The notes beneath the pieces were generated by a model. It was not told the origin of the DNA and did not search any database. It saw only the letters and a program-made list of their open reading frames with translations. The translations under genes were made by a program, and so were the position numbers. This document shows, in pieces, positions 53,168 to 61,939 of a stretch of 64,000 nucleotides of DNA (position 1 is the stretch's first letter; each line of letters begins with the position of its first letter). The DNA comes from Nostoc sp. UHCC 0870 (lineage in GTDB: Bacteria; Cyanobacteriota; Cyanobacteriia; Cyanobacteriales; Nostocaceae): NCBI RefSeq assembly GCF_022063185.1, contig NZ_CP091913.1, positions 4,499,141 to 4,563,140 of the forward strand, read 5' to 3'.

Positions 53168-54055
53168 TTAAGCAAGAGTTCGTCTAAGTTGGGGTTGAAT
53201 GCTCAGTAAAGCAACTAAAGCAAACCCAAACAAGATTAGCAATGCTCCACCAAAGGTAACATCACCCCAAGGTGCTTGCATGACTATACTACTCAGTCCC
53301 CAAGTGCTGTGAGTATAAAGATAGCGAATGGGTTCAATGGCGTAGCTGAGAGGGTTGAGGGTAGCAACAACCTGCAACCACTTGGGCATGAAGGATAAAG
53401 GAGCTAGGGCAGTGCTGGCGAATAATAACGGTAGGTTCGTAACGAATATTACAGCAATTAATTCAATGTGACCGGGTAAGGCAAAAGCTAAACCCAGGGA
53501 AATAGCAGTAACTCCCAACGCTAGCAAAAAGACGATGAGAGCGATCGCACTCAATCCGGTTATATCTGGTAGTCCAGCACCGATAACCGCCGCCGCACCA
53601 ACAATTACAGCCGCTTGCAGTAAGCTCTGGCTAATAATAAAAATGGCTGATGCAAACACAATCGAAAACCGCGAAGCTAGGGGAGCAACTAACAAGCGAT
53701 TCAAAAAGCCAAATTCCCTGTCAAACATCACAGGTAAACCAGCATTTAATGCTCCCGCAAAGGCTGTAAATACAATTACACCTGCTGCCAAAAATTGACC
53801 GTAATTTGTCGTAGTCCCGAATAAACCTTTGGGCGCGTTTTGGAACAACGCCCCAAATAATACTAACCACATGACAGGCTGAACAATACCCGCCAATAAA
53901 GTAGAGGGACGGCGTTGTAATTGAATAAACAAGCGGCGAGTTAAAGCCAGAGTCTCTTGGACTAATTCACCGAAAAAATTAGGTTTTGTTTCGGTATAGG
54001 GTTGTGGTGATGTCACCGCTTGCCAATTGATATCAGATTTAGGAGTTACACTCAT
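53168..54055 (-). CDS. ABC-2 type exporter permease
   Basis: 295 residues, six transmembrane helices in the ABC-2/DrrB family: LAGIVQPVMWLVLFGALFQN, FLAAGVIVFTAFAGALNAGLPVMFDREFGFLNRLLVAP, and a C-terminal ATLNPLSYAIEPIRYLY. It partners the ATPase gene upstream; the 159-base gap between them is filled by an STRR. Exports a lipid, polysaccharide or hydrophobic compound, which cannot be told from sequence. Confidence 0.9.
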   Translation of the reverse strand: MSVTPKSDINWQAVTSPQPYTETKPNFFGELVQETLALTRRLFIQLQRRPSTLLAGIVQPVMWLVLFGALFQNAPKGLFGTTTNYGQFLAAGVIVFTAFAGALNAGLPVMFDREFGFLNRLLVAPLASRFSIVFASAIFIISQSLLQAAVIVGAAAVIGAGLPDITGLSAIALIVFLLALGVTAISLGLAFALPGHIELIAVIFVTNLPLLFASTALAPLSFMPKWLQVVATLNPLSYAIEPIRYLYTHSTWGLSSIVMQAPWGDVTFGGALLILFGFALVALLSIQPQLRRTLA

Positions 54056-54061
54056 AGAAAT

Positions 54062-54166
54062 TTAGGGGTATAGGGGTATAGGGGTGTAGGGGTATAGGGG
54101 TATAGGGGTGTAGGGGTATAGGGGTATAGGGGTGTAGGGGTATAGGGGTATAAGGGTTTAGGGGAG
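54062..54166. repeat. STRR array, GGGGTATA/GGGGTGTA family
   Basis: Thirteen or so tandem copies of TAGGGGTA/TAGGGGTG-type units lie between the ATPase and permease genes of one transporter operon. Confidence 0.88.
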
Positions 54167-54214
54167 CATAGGAGAATTATAAATTTCCAGTCCTCAGTAC
54201 CCAGTCCCTAACCC

Positions 54215-55234
54215 CTAACGCATATTCTGCTTTTTCTCAGCTTTGGGATCACGAGTAGCGACTGCTGCTAATTCGGCATCCATGAGGGTGCGTCCGGTGG
54301 CGGCGAGGTAGACATCATCGAGGCTGGGACGAGATTGGGCAATGCCAAATATTGGTAAGCCTGCGTTATTTAATGTCTGCTGGACATTAATCAGAGCATC
54401 ATTTTGCGGTGTTACTACCAAGTTGAGAGAATTACCTTGGGCATTGTTGATGATGACTTCTTTCACAAAAGATAATTCTTGTAGGAGTTCCTTGGCTTGT
54501 GCGGCTTCTTCGGTGGGGGAAAACTCGCGGATACGTAAGGTGATGCGATCGCCTCCTACTCTATCTTTTAATTCCGAAGGTGTACCCACGGCAATCACTA
54601 CACCCCGGTCAATGATAGCGACGCGATCGGCTAATGCGTCAACTTCTTCTAAATAATGGCTGGTAATTACTACCGTTGTGCCTGATTCTCTCAGTTTTCG
54701 CAAGAATTCCCATACCACAAAACGGCTTTCTATGTCAAGTCCTACTGTTGGTTCATCTAACACTAAAACATCTGGTGCATGAAGTAAACCAGCCGCCAAG
54801 TCTAGACGCTTGCGTAAACCCCCAGAGTAAGTTCCTGTTTTTTTATCGGCGTATTCTTGTAAACCGAGTAAATCTAAAACTGTCTGAATACGCTGTTTGG
54901 CTATTGCGCCTGGGAGATGATAAAGCGCGGCTTGCAATTGCAGCAATTCACGTCCTGTTAACACTTTATCTAAAGCGACTTCTTGCGCTACATAGCCTAG
55001 CCGTTGTCTAGCTACTCTGGGGTTATCCAACACAGAAATCCCAGATATTTCAATTTTGCCTGCATCTGGTGTGGTGAGGGTACACAATGCACGCAGAGTA
55101 GTTGTTTTACCTGCACCGTTGGGGCCGAGTAAACCAAAGATTTCTCCTGGTTCTACCTGGAAGGAAACATCCTTGACGGCTTCAACAGTACCGTAACGCT
55201 TTTGTAGATTTTGAATTAAAACGGCGGCAGCCAT
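54215..55234 (-). CDS. DrrA-type ABC exporter ATPase
   Basis: 339 residues. Walker A GPNGAGKTT, signature YSGGLRKRLDLAAGL, Walker B VLVLDEPTVGLD and H-loop ITSHYLEEVD. The C-terminal ~100 residues (LRIREFSPTEEAAQAKELLQ ... SRPSLDDVYLAATGRTL) are the DrrA-type regulatory domain. Works with the permease gene downstream. Confidence 0.93.
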   Translation of the reverse strand: MAAAVLIQNLQKRYGTVEAVKDVSFQVEPGEIFGLLGPNGAGKTTTLRALCTLTTPDAGKIEISGISVLDNPRVARQRLGYVAQEVALDKVLTGRELLQLQAALYHLPGAIAKQRIQTVLDLLGLQEYADKKTGTYSGGLRKRLDLAAGLLHAPDVLVLDEPTVGLDIESRFVVWEFLRKLRESGTTVVITSHYLEEVDALADRVAIIDRGVVIAVGTPSELKDRVGGDRITLRIREFSPTEEAAQAKELLQELSFVKEVIINNAQGNSLNLVVTPQNDALINVQQTLNNAGLPIFGIAQSRPSLDDVYLAATGRTLMDAELAAVATRDPKAEKKQNMR

Positions 55235-55418
55235 GACAGCTAAACCCTAACTATACAATTCGCAACAATATCTATATATATTGTAGTGGAGTGGTGTGAA
55301 GTCAGGCGATCGCATAGCTACACTTCCTCAATCTTATAAACCTCCGACTAGCGTAGCTACACAATAGCAACCAACGAAAGAAACACCTCCTTCCTTCTTA
55401 ACTGTCACCTGTCACCTG

Positions 55419-56270
55419 TCACATATTCGCTAAGTAATTCACTAAATCATTGGGACTAGTGAAATCTAACAGAGCCTCAGCTAAATCTTCTAGTTGAGTA
55501 ATCGATAAAGTGCGAATCTGCTGTTCTACTTCTGGCTTAATTGCACTAAATCGACGTATCAACAGACGTAATATCAGTGCTAACGCTTCTTGTTTTTTTC
55601 CCTGTGCTTCTCCCTGTTGTAATCCCTGTTGTAATCCCTTCTGCAAAATATCTTGATAAATGACAGACTCTTGCATAATTTCCTCGCTGAAAAGTTGAGT
55701 AATTAAGTTTTTCTCAAATCGCAAACCAGCTAAAACTTGTACGCAGGCTGATATATTCTGCCGTTCGTCCGTTTCTTCAATCATATCGACTGCCGCCGCG
55801 ACTTGGGTTAACAAGTCTGTGGGTGATTCAGTTCTCGCCAATGTCGCCAGTGGTAAAAGTGCAGGGTTAGCTAGCAGTGGTGTAGGATCTTCCTCCCACA
55901 ATCTCATCGTTCTATATCTGTGTGTAGTATTGGTATCTACATACTGATTCTTAAATACAATTTCTGAGGAAGTGGGTTGGAGAAAAATTAACACCTGTTT
56001 AATCTCGCACCAGTATTGACGTTTTAATCTGGTGTAGTAATCCAGCATCCGAAAGTCAAGTGGCGGCGTGGATTTGGCTGTCGTTTGAAACTCTAAATGT
56101 AAAATTGTGTTGGCAATTTGTAGGAATGTCACCGAATCAGCGCGAATGGGTTCGAGGGTAAGTTCAGTTTTAAGTACCTCGATATCTGTTGTTTCAGATG
56201 CGAGTAACCATCTGGCAAAATCGGCTGGGTAGGTTTCGGCTAGGTATTTGCAGGTATTATCGTAACTCAA
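55419..56270 (-). CDS. Rpn-like/DUF4351 putative nuclease-related protein
   Basis: 283 residues from a TTG at complement 56268-56270, next to a GCGATCGC palindrome; no upstream alternative because of a stop four codons back. N-terminal domain (LHLEFQTTAKSTPPLDFRMLDYYTRLKRQYWCEIKQVLIFL) is the PD-(D/E)XK-like Rpn fold; the middle carries a Gln-rich repeat LQQGLQQGEAQGKKQEA; the end (LILRLLIRRFSAIKPEVEQQIRTLSITQLEDLAEALLDF) is DUF4351. Common and multi-copy in filamentous cyanobacteria. The stop overlaps a CACCTGT STRR. Confidence 0.8.
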   Translation of the reverse strand: MSYDNTCKYLAETYPADFARWLLASETTDIEVLKTELTLEPIRADSVTFLQIANTILHLEFQTTAKSTPPLDFRMLDYYTRLKRQYWCEIKQVLIFLQPTSSEIVFKNQYVDTNTTHRYRTMRLWEEDPTPLLANPALLPLATLARTESPTDLLTQVAAAVDMIEETDERQNISACVQVLAGLRFEKNLITQLFSEEIMQESVIYQDILQKGLQQGLQQGEAQGKKQEALALILRLLIRRFSAIKPEVEQQIRTLSITQLEDLAEALLDFTSPNDLVNYLANM

Positions 56271-56313
56271 GGCGATCGCTGACTAAATCAATATATACAC
56301 ATCTTGCACTATT

Positions 56314-56397
56314 GCGATCACCTCCGGTGGGCGGGTACGCCATCGTCTCCGACCGACTATTGCAGCAAAAAGGACTAAAGTCCTTACTACGAACCTG
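56314..56397. repeat. Composite of two dispersed repeats
   Basis: 56314-56345 is the inverted counterpart of the GGCGTACCCGCCC repeat at 8094-8126, and 56369-56397 (GGACTAAAGTCCTTACTACGAAC) matches half of the inverted repeat at 10239-10297. Both lie in the short gap between cydB and the Rpn-like gene. Confidence 0.7.
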
Positions 56398-56404
56398 TAA
56401 GAGT

Positions 56405-57418
56405 CTACTCTCCGTAGCCATTACCAGTTACCTTACCCCGGAAAACAATGTATTGGTAAAGGTTATAGAACAACATCACCGGAATCAGAAAGCCGATAAA
56501 AATGATCATAATTACCAACGAACTAGGATCAGCCGCAGCCTCATAAATTGTAATCTGCGGGGGAATAATGTAGGGGAAAACAATTAATCCCAAGCCAAAA
56601 AATGACAACACAAATAATAGAATTGTCCAAACAAAAGGCGCGCGTTCTTCTTTGCGGTTTAGACTATTCAAAAGTTGCCAAATTAACCACACTCCCAAAA
56701 TCGGAATAATAGCGAAAATATAAACTAGTGGTTGCTGAAATAAACGCGCTCTAGCATTTTCATAAATAAATGGTGTAGTGACAGTAATAAAAATTGCACC
56801 TATCAGCGTAGTCAATGCAGCAAGTTTGGCTGTTTTATAGTGGGTTTCTTGTAATTCTCCGGTGGTTTTCCATACCAAATAGGTAGAACCAATCAACACG
56901 TAGCCTTGAATCAACGTTAACGCCACTAACACCGATGGTAAACTGAACCAATCCCAGGTACTACCAATAAAGTGTCCCGCCTCATCAACTTTAATTCCTT
57001 TAAGTACCGCACCTAAAGCAAAACCTTGTCCGAGCGCAGCCGTAAAACTTCCTGCACCAAAGGCGAGATTCCAAAAAAATTTCCGTCTAGATAATTCCCG
57101 AAACTCAAACGCCACACCCCGAAAAATAAACCCAAACACCATGACAAGAATTGGGATATACAAGGCGTTTAAAATTGTGGCGTAAGCCAGGGGAAATGCA
57201 CCAAACAATCCCCCACCCATGAGAACCAGCCAAGTTTCGTTAGCATCCCAAATGTTACTTAAGCTAGTCATCAAAATTCCCCGACGTTCATCATCGGACG
57301 AAGTAAGAGATAAAATCCCCACGCCTAAGTCAAATCCATCTAGCATGACGTAGAGGAAGAGAAAAAGAGCTAAAATTACAAACCAAACTTGCGGAAGAAA
57401 ATATTCGAGTGTTTCCAT
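56405..57418 (-). CDS. cydB: Cytochrome bd-type quinol oxidase subunit II
   Basis: 337 residues, eight or nine helices. LDGFDLGVGIL, NIWDANETWLVLMGGGLFGAFP, FRGVAFEFR and the helix PFVWTILLFVLSFFGLGLI are CydB features. With CydA it forms the terminal oxidase that passes quinol electrons to oxygen. Unlike typical operons the two genes are separated by 237 bases of repeat DNA. Confidence 0.95.
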   Translation of the reverse strand: METLEYFLPQVWFVILALFLFLYVMLDGFDLGVGILSLTSSDDERRGILMTSLSNIWDANETWLVLMGGGLFGAFPLAYATILNALYIPILVMVFGFIFRGVAFEFRELSRRKFFWNLAFGAGSFTAALGQGFALGAVLKGIKVDEAGHFIGSTWDWFSLPSVLVALTLIQGYVLIGSTYLVWKTTGELQETHYKTAKLAALTTLIGAIFITVTTPFIYENARARLFQQPLVYIFAIIPILGVWLIWQLLNSLNRKEERAPFVWTILLFVLSFFGLGLIVFPYIIPPQITIYEAAADPSSLVIMIIFIGFLIPVMLFYNLYQYIVFRGKVTGNGYGE

Positions 57419-57419
57419 A

Positions 57420-57655
57420 ATTAGTGCTGAGTGCTGAGTGTGGAGTGTGGAGTGTGGAGTGTGGAGTGCTGAGTGCTGAGTGCTGAGTGTGGAGTGTGGG
57501 AGTGTGGAGTGTGGAGTGTGGAGTGTGGAGTATGGAGTGCTGAGTGTGGAGTATGGAGTATGGAGTGCTGAGTATAGACAATTAATTAATAATCATTAGT
57601 AACTTACCTGTCCCCTGTCCCCTGTCCCCTGTCCCCTGTCACCTGTCCCCTACTT
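57420..57655. repeat. Long STRR arrays between cydA and cydB
   Basis: About twenty GAGTGTG/GAGTGCT heptamers (57424-57572) and then six CCTGTCC heptamers (57608-57652) occupy nearly the entire spacer. It is the largest STRR block in this window and sits inside an expected operon. Confidence 0.9.
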
Positions 57656-59101
57656 CTACTCCCTCGCTTCAACGGGACGCTCATCGGGGACAAACTCGCC
57701 AGGGGTGGTATCGATGGCGGGTTTAGTGATTTCTGTTCCTGGGATTGGTAATTCTAAATTTGGCCCTGTGCGGATGATGCGGCTACCAAAGTACATAGCC
57801 GTGATAAACAAAATTGTATAAACTACAGCAAAGCTAGTCAGTGAAACTAACACATTACTTGCGGGTAAACGGGAAGCAGAATCAACGGTGCGAATTTGTC
57901 CGTAAAGTGTCCACGGCTGTCTACCAACACAACGCACTATCCAACCTGACTCTACAGCAATGTATCCTAAAGGTGCAGCTAATACCCACGCCCGCATTAA
58001 CCAACGCTGCTGACTAATATTGTCGGCTGAAAGTTTACCACGCAACCATTGCAGGGTACTCAACAACATTAACCCGGCAAAGAAAAAGCCGATCGCAATC
58101 ATGGTACGGAAAGCGTAGTAAATTAAACCTACCATGTGGGGGCGATCGCTTGGTTTCCACTCTTTCAATCCGCGTAGTGGTTCAGAAAGATTCTGTTTAA
58201 ATTCCAAAATGTAACCCAACGCATTGGGAATAGTGATTTCCCAATCATTTTTCTCGGCTTTCTCGTTGGGTATCGCCAGTAAACTCCAGTCCGCAGGTTG
58301 TCCGGCTGGTGAACTGTTCCACTGGGCTTCCATTGCGGCTAGTTTTGTGGGTTGATAGTGATAAACTTGTTCGCCGCTTAGGTGTCCGATGTATATTTGT
58401 AATGGAGCAACTGCGATCGCAGCTGCTAAAGCAATTTTCAAAGATTTAGCAAAAAAATCAGCATGGCGTTGCTGAAGAATATACCAAGCACTAATCCCAC
58501 CAATCACAAATAAAGATGTCTCCAGTGTGGCAAAAAACATATGCAGCACACTGTTGACCATAAATGGATTTAAAATTGCTTGAAAATAATCGTGAACAAC
58601 AAATTTACCGTTCACTAATTCCCCACCTGCTGGGGTTTGCATCCACGAATTAGCTGTCAATATCCACACAGTGGAAAGGTTTGCACCCACAGCCACCAAT
58701 ATAGTTGAGAGATAGTGAATTGCAGGATTTACTCTCTCCCAACCAAATAACATAATTCCTAAAAAAGCAGCTTCTAGCATGAACGCCCAAGAAGCTTCAA
58801 AACCAATCACGCTTCCAAAAAAGTTACCCACTGCTTCTGAAAAAGGGGCCCAATTCGTCCCAAACTGAAATTCCATCGGGATACCAGTAGCTACACCAAT
58901 CCCAAAATTCAGTACGTAAAATTTAGCCCAAAAGCGAGCATGAAGATAATAGTCGGGATTTTTAGTTTTAAGCCAAACTCCTTCCACAATGACTAAATAA
59001 ATTCCCATCCCTGTAGTCAGGACAGGCCAAAGCATATGAAAAATTGCAGTCAGAGCAAATTGCATCCGTGATAGTACAACAGAATCAGATAAAAATTCCA
59101 T
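57656..59101 (-). CDS. cydA: Cytochrome bd-type quinol oxidase subunit I (CIO-like)
   Basis: 481 residues. Haem-ligand His near 22 (AIFHMLWP), FWAKFYVLNFGIGVATGIPMEFQFGTNW, and GRQPWTLYGQIRT with the Q-loop region before it. The Q-loop is short, as in the cyanide-insensitive (CIO) subgroup rather than E. coli-type CydA. The C-terminus is extended and Pro/Glu-rich. Thylakoid or cytoplasmic-membrane respiration and protection from over-reduction are its usual roles in cyanobacteria. Confidence 0.95.
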   Translation of the reverse strand: MEFLSDSVVLSRMQFALTAIFHMLWPVLTTGMGIYLVIVEGVWLKTKNPDYYLHARFWAKFYVLNFGIGVATGIPMEFQFGTNWAPFSEAVGNFFGSVIGFEASWAFMLEAAFLGIMLFGWERVNPAIHYLSTILVAVGANLSTVWILTANSWMQTPAGGELVNGKFVVHDYFQAILNPFMVNSVLHMFFATLETSLFVIGGISAWYILQQRHADFFAKSLKIALAAAIAVAPLQIYIGHLSGEQVYHYQPTKLAAMEAQWNSSPAGQPADWSLLAIPNEKAEKNDWEITIPNALGYILEFKQNLSEPLRGLKEWKPSDRPHMVGLIYYAFRTMIAIGFFFAGLMLLSTLQWLRGKLSADNISQQRWLMRAWVLAAPLGYIAVESGWIVRCVGRQPWTLYGQIRTVDSASRLPASNVLVSLTSFAVVYTILFITAMYFGSRIIRTGPNLELPIPGTEITKPAIDTTPGEFVPDERPVEARE

Positions 59102-59484
59102 GCTTCATTCCCTTTATTAAATATTGATTGTCATGATAGGTAGACAAGAATTTTATACAAGTTGTAATTTTATCTGGATTTTTTTAAGATTTGTTTAAGT
59201 ATAAGTATAAATAATTTGGATCAGATATTAATTTTAAAATAAAGGTAAATTTCTAGGTTTTCATTAGTAAAAATTTATGAGTATTTTTTGGCGATCGCAA
59301 TTTTTATATTCTCAACTCATCTGCTATTTGCTTACTTAGTAAACTTTATTTAGACAAGATTACATCTACCCATAGACAGGGAAAGCTTTTTCTCATTTTT
59401 GGGGTAATCAGTGATATTAGTCAAAAGACAATTTGTCAAACTTCATATAGTCACATTTTTCTTTACAATCTATAAATTTAGGGT
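59102..59484. other. Divergent promoter region, cydA and restriction gene
   Basis: 383 very A+T-rich bases between divergent cydA and the restriction gene. A HIP1-type GGCGATCGC sits near 59290. No promoter box could be assigned with confidence. Confidence 0.45.
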
Positions 59485-60288
59485 ATGGATGAATATACTA
59501 AGCAGAAAATCAAGGAAAATCTTAAAAAATCAATTAGAGCTTTCTTTAAAAATAAAGAAGTACAAAACTACCAAGTATTAGATGATATTTTTCCAATTGA
59601 AAGACGAATACGTTCTTTAATTGGTGGTTTAGAAACTAGTTTAGGAACAACTTGCTGGGAACCTATAGCGAAAACCTTAGCAGAAATAAATGGATTTGAA
59701 ATTATAACAAAAAAAATATTACGTCCTGAACCATTTCCCCAAAAATTACAGCATGAATTTAATAAATTAGTTTATGAGCGCGAGAGTAAACCAAATAATA
59801 AGCGAGTTTTAACAGAAGAATGTATACAGAGGCTGAAAGAGGCTGCTTTAAAGACTAATCAAGAAGACATCATTAAATATACATCTCCTCCATCTGGAAC
59901 TGGTGTTGATATACATTTTTGCAAAAATGGCGTTGAATATATTTTTGATATAAAAACTACGCAACCAAATCAAGGTAACTTTAAAGGATTTAATCGACAA
60001 CTTCTAGAATGGTACGCATATAGATATGTTGAAAACCCTTATGCAAATTTAGAAGCTCGTATTGCTATTCCTTTTAATCCTTTTAAAAAATCTTGGTATG
60101 AGCATCAAAAAAGTATGTTGTCTAACTCTCCATTGGATATCAATAGAGATATATGGGTTGAAAATGAGTTTTGGGATTTCTGCTCTGGAAGAGAAAATAC
60201 ATTTGAACAACTTAAATCACTTTTTGTTGAGCTAGGTCAAGAGAACTTCGCAGCAGAATTTCATGATATTTTTTATAACCGCGAATAA
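59485..60288 (+). CDS. TdeIII-like type II restriction endonuclease
   Basis: 267 residues, A+T-rich. A PD-(D/E)XK-type centre is seen: GTGVDIHF (D142), then EYIFDIKTTQ (D155, K157). IRSLIGGLETSLGTTCWEP and FNRQLLEWYAYRYV are family-like features of TdeIII enzymes, which cut GGNCC; AvaII-like (GGWCC) enzymes of Anabaena may be related. The gene ends 31 bases before the end of a convergent cytosine-5 methyltransferase gene, the classic restriction-modification arrangement. Recognition site is not established by the sequence. Confidence 0.7.
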   Translation: MDEYTKQKIKENLKKSIRAFFKNKEVQNYQVLDDIFPIERRIRSLIGGLETSLGTTCWEPIAKTLAEINGFEIITKKILRPEPFPQKLQHEFNKLVYERESKPNNKRVLTEECIQRLKEAALKTNQEDIIKYTSPPSGTGVDIHFCKNGVEYIFDIKTTQPNQGNFKGFNRQLLEWYAYRYVENPYANLEARIAIPFNPFKKSWYEHQKSMLSNSPLDINRDIWVENEFWDFCSGRENTFEQLKSLFVELGQENFAAEFHDIFYNRE

Positions 60289-60319
60289 AAGTATTTTAAG
60301 GTATTAATTTTTCCCAAAA

Positions 60320-61687
60320 CTATATTCTTATAATCTTGAGTAATTCTTTAACAACATACTCAACAACAGGTATAGGAACAGCATTGCCAAACTGTTTTTT
60401 GGCAATATCATCTTTTTCATGATATTTAAAATCTCTAGGAAACCCTTGTAATTTACAAGCGTGCTTTCCAGTAATTGGTATATATTGTTTATTTTTATAT
60501 ATTTTTTCTAAGAAAATACTTTTATACTCTTCTGGATGAGTTGCATGAATTGATATTGTTGCTATATAGTCTTTAGAACCAGTTGCCGTTAACGTTGGTA
60601 TTATATCAGCAGTAGGTAATATAATGCGATAAATATTATTGATACCTGTCATATTCTTAGAATTAACAAACTCATACTTATTGTCATGAGTTAACCTAAG
60701 TATTTGTTTAGCTACCAAGTTATCTAATTCAGTTGGCTTGATATCTGGTATGATTTCCTGAAAATTCTGAAAAGATAAAGGATTACCATCTTTGTCCCCA
60801 TATTTTTTGCTTCTTCTATGTTTTAGAAGATTTAAGCAAATCATTTTTTCTCTATCAGTAGTATCTATAATGTCCCAAGAATGAATTGTTGTATGTCCAT
60901 TTCTTAAATCTGAAAAAATAAAAAAGTCATTCAGTTCATCATCTTTCTGAAATCTAGTTCTAGATGGTGGAATCATACCTTTAAATAAAGTATCTGAATC
61001 TAATTTGACTTTTTCTAAAATTTTAATATTTTTAAATTCATCTAAAATGTCTAAAACTTTAGGATGTACTTTTAAAGGGCTAGGGAAATTATATTCTTGG
61101 CATTTTTCTATATCATTCCTAATGCCAACGATAAAAACTCTATCTCTATTTTGAGGTAAACCGAAATCATAAGCATTGAGAATCTTCCATTTAACACAAT
61201 ATCCTATGTTTTCTAATTCATGCAGAATTAGTTCCAAATTCTCTCGATTTTTAGGGCTGGCTAATCCACTGACATTTTCAAAAATAAAAGATTTAGGTTG
61301 ACTTTGATTAACTAGTCTAATCACATCAAACCATAATTTGCCTCTAGGATCATCAAAACCCTTTAAACATCCCGCAACAGACCAAGGTTGGCACGGAACA
61401 CCGCCAACAACTATATCTAAATTAGAAGGCAGTTCAGAAATTTTTGTAATATCTCCCAACTCAATTTCATCTTCATTAAGGTAGCTTATAAAATTTTGTC
61501 GATAAACTTTAATCGCTTGTTTGTCTATTTCAGAATAACCTAAGCATTGACCGCCTAATTTTTCTAAAGCAATTCTAAATCCACCAATACCAGCAAATAG
61601 ATCAACAAAATTAAACTTACTTTGATGATTTACTAATCTTAAAGGTAATTCTATCTGTTTGGGTATTTGTGAACATTCAAATTTCAT
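60320..61687 (-). CDS. DNA (cytosine-5) methyltransferase
   Basis: 455 residues. All main m5C motifs are in order: I FVDLFAGIGGF, IV GGVPCQPWS with catalytic C99, VI FIFENVSG (E137), VIII QNRDRVF (179-185) and X KKQFGNAVP near the C-terminus. The target-recognition region spans roughly 215-390, unusually long. Protects host DNA from the convergent restriction enzyme. Both genes are strongly A+T-rich relative to neighbours, which fits horizontal gain. Confidence 0.93.
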   Translation of the reverse strand: MKFECSQIPKQIELPLRLVNHQSKFNFVDLFAGIGGFRIALEKLGGQCLGYSEIDKQAIKVYRQNFISYLNEDEIELGDITKISELPSNLDIVVGGVPCQPWSVAGCLKGFDDPRGKLWFDVIRLVNQSQPKSFIFENVSGLASPKNRENLELILHELENIGYCVKWKILNAYDFGLPQNRDRVFIVGIRNDIEKCQEYNFPSPLKVHPKVLDILDEFKNIKILEKVKLDSDTLFKGMIPPSRTRFQKDDELNDFFIFSDLRNGHTTIHSWDIIDTTDREKMICLNLLKHRRSKKYGDKDGNPLSFQNFQEIIPDIKPTELDNLVAKQILRLTHDNKYEFVNSKNMTGINNIYRIILPTADIIPTLTATGSKDYIATISIHATHPEEYKSIFLEKIYKNKQYIPITGKHACKLQGFPRDFKYHEKDDIAKKQFGNAVPIPVVEYVVKELLKIIRI

Positions 61688-61878
61688 TTTTATTTAAAAT
61701 TTAAAAATTAATTTATTTTGCTTATTACAATCTACACAGTTAATATAACAAATAATGTACTATAGCAGAGTAAATTTTTGAATAAAAAAGTAATACTGTA
61801 TCTTAAATATTAATCGCAAAATTACATTGATTTGGGTAAAATTAGAGTAAAATACTCAATATTAATAGACATAAAAGT

Positions 61879-61921
61879 TCCTGTAGGCTAGTGTTTGATC
61901 GCAGATAACTAACCTACAGGA
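61879..61921 (-). terminator. Likely terminator of alanine dehydrogenase gene
   Basis: TCCTGTAGG (61879-61887) pairs with CCTACAGGA (61913-61921); on the minus strand the stem is followed by a short T-rich stretch. Loop of 25 bases, so of moderate quality. Confidence 0.5.
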
Positions 61922-61939
61922 CGTAAATTATGAAAAATT

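Noticed and set aside
56189..56587. 132-codon plus-strand frame across cydB end and Rpn-like start
   Set aside because: Spans repeats and the ends of two well-supported genes on the other strand.
57420..57655. Heptamer arrays as a CRISPR array
   Set aside because: Units of 7 bases repeat head to tail with no unique spacers and no cas genes nearby.
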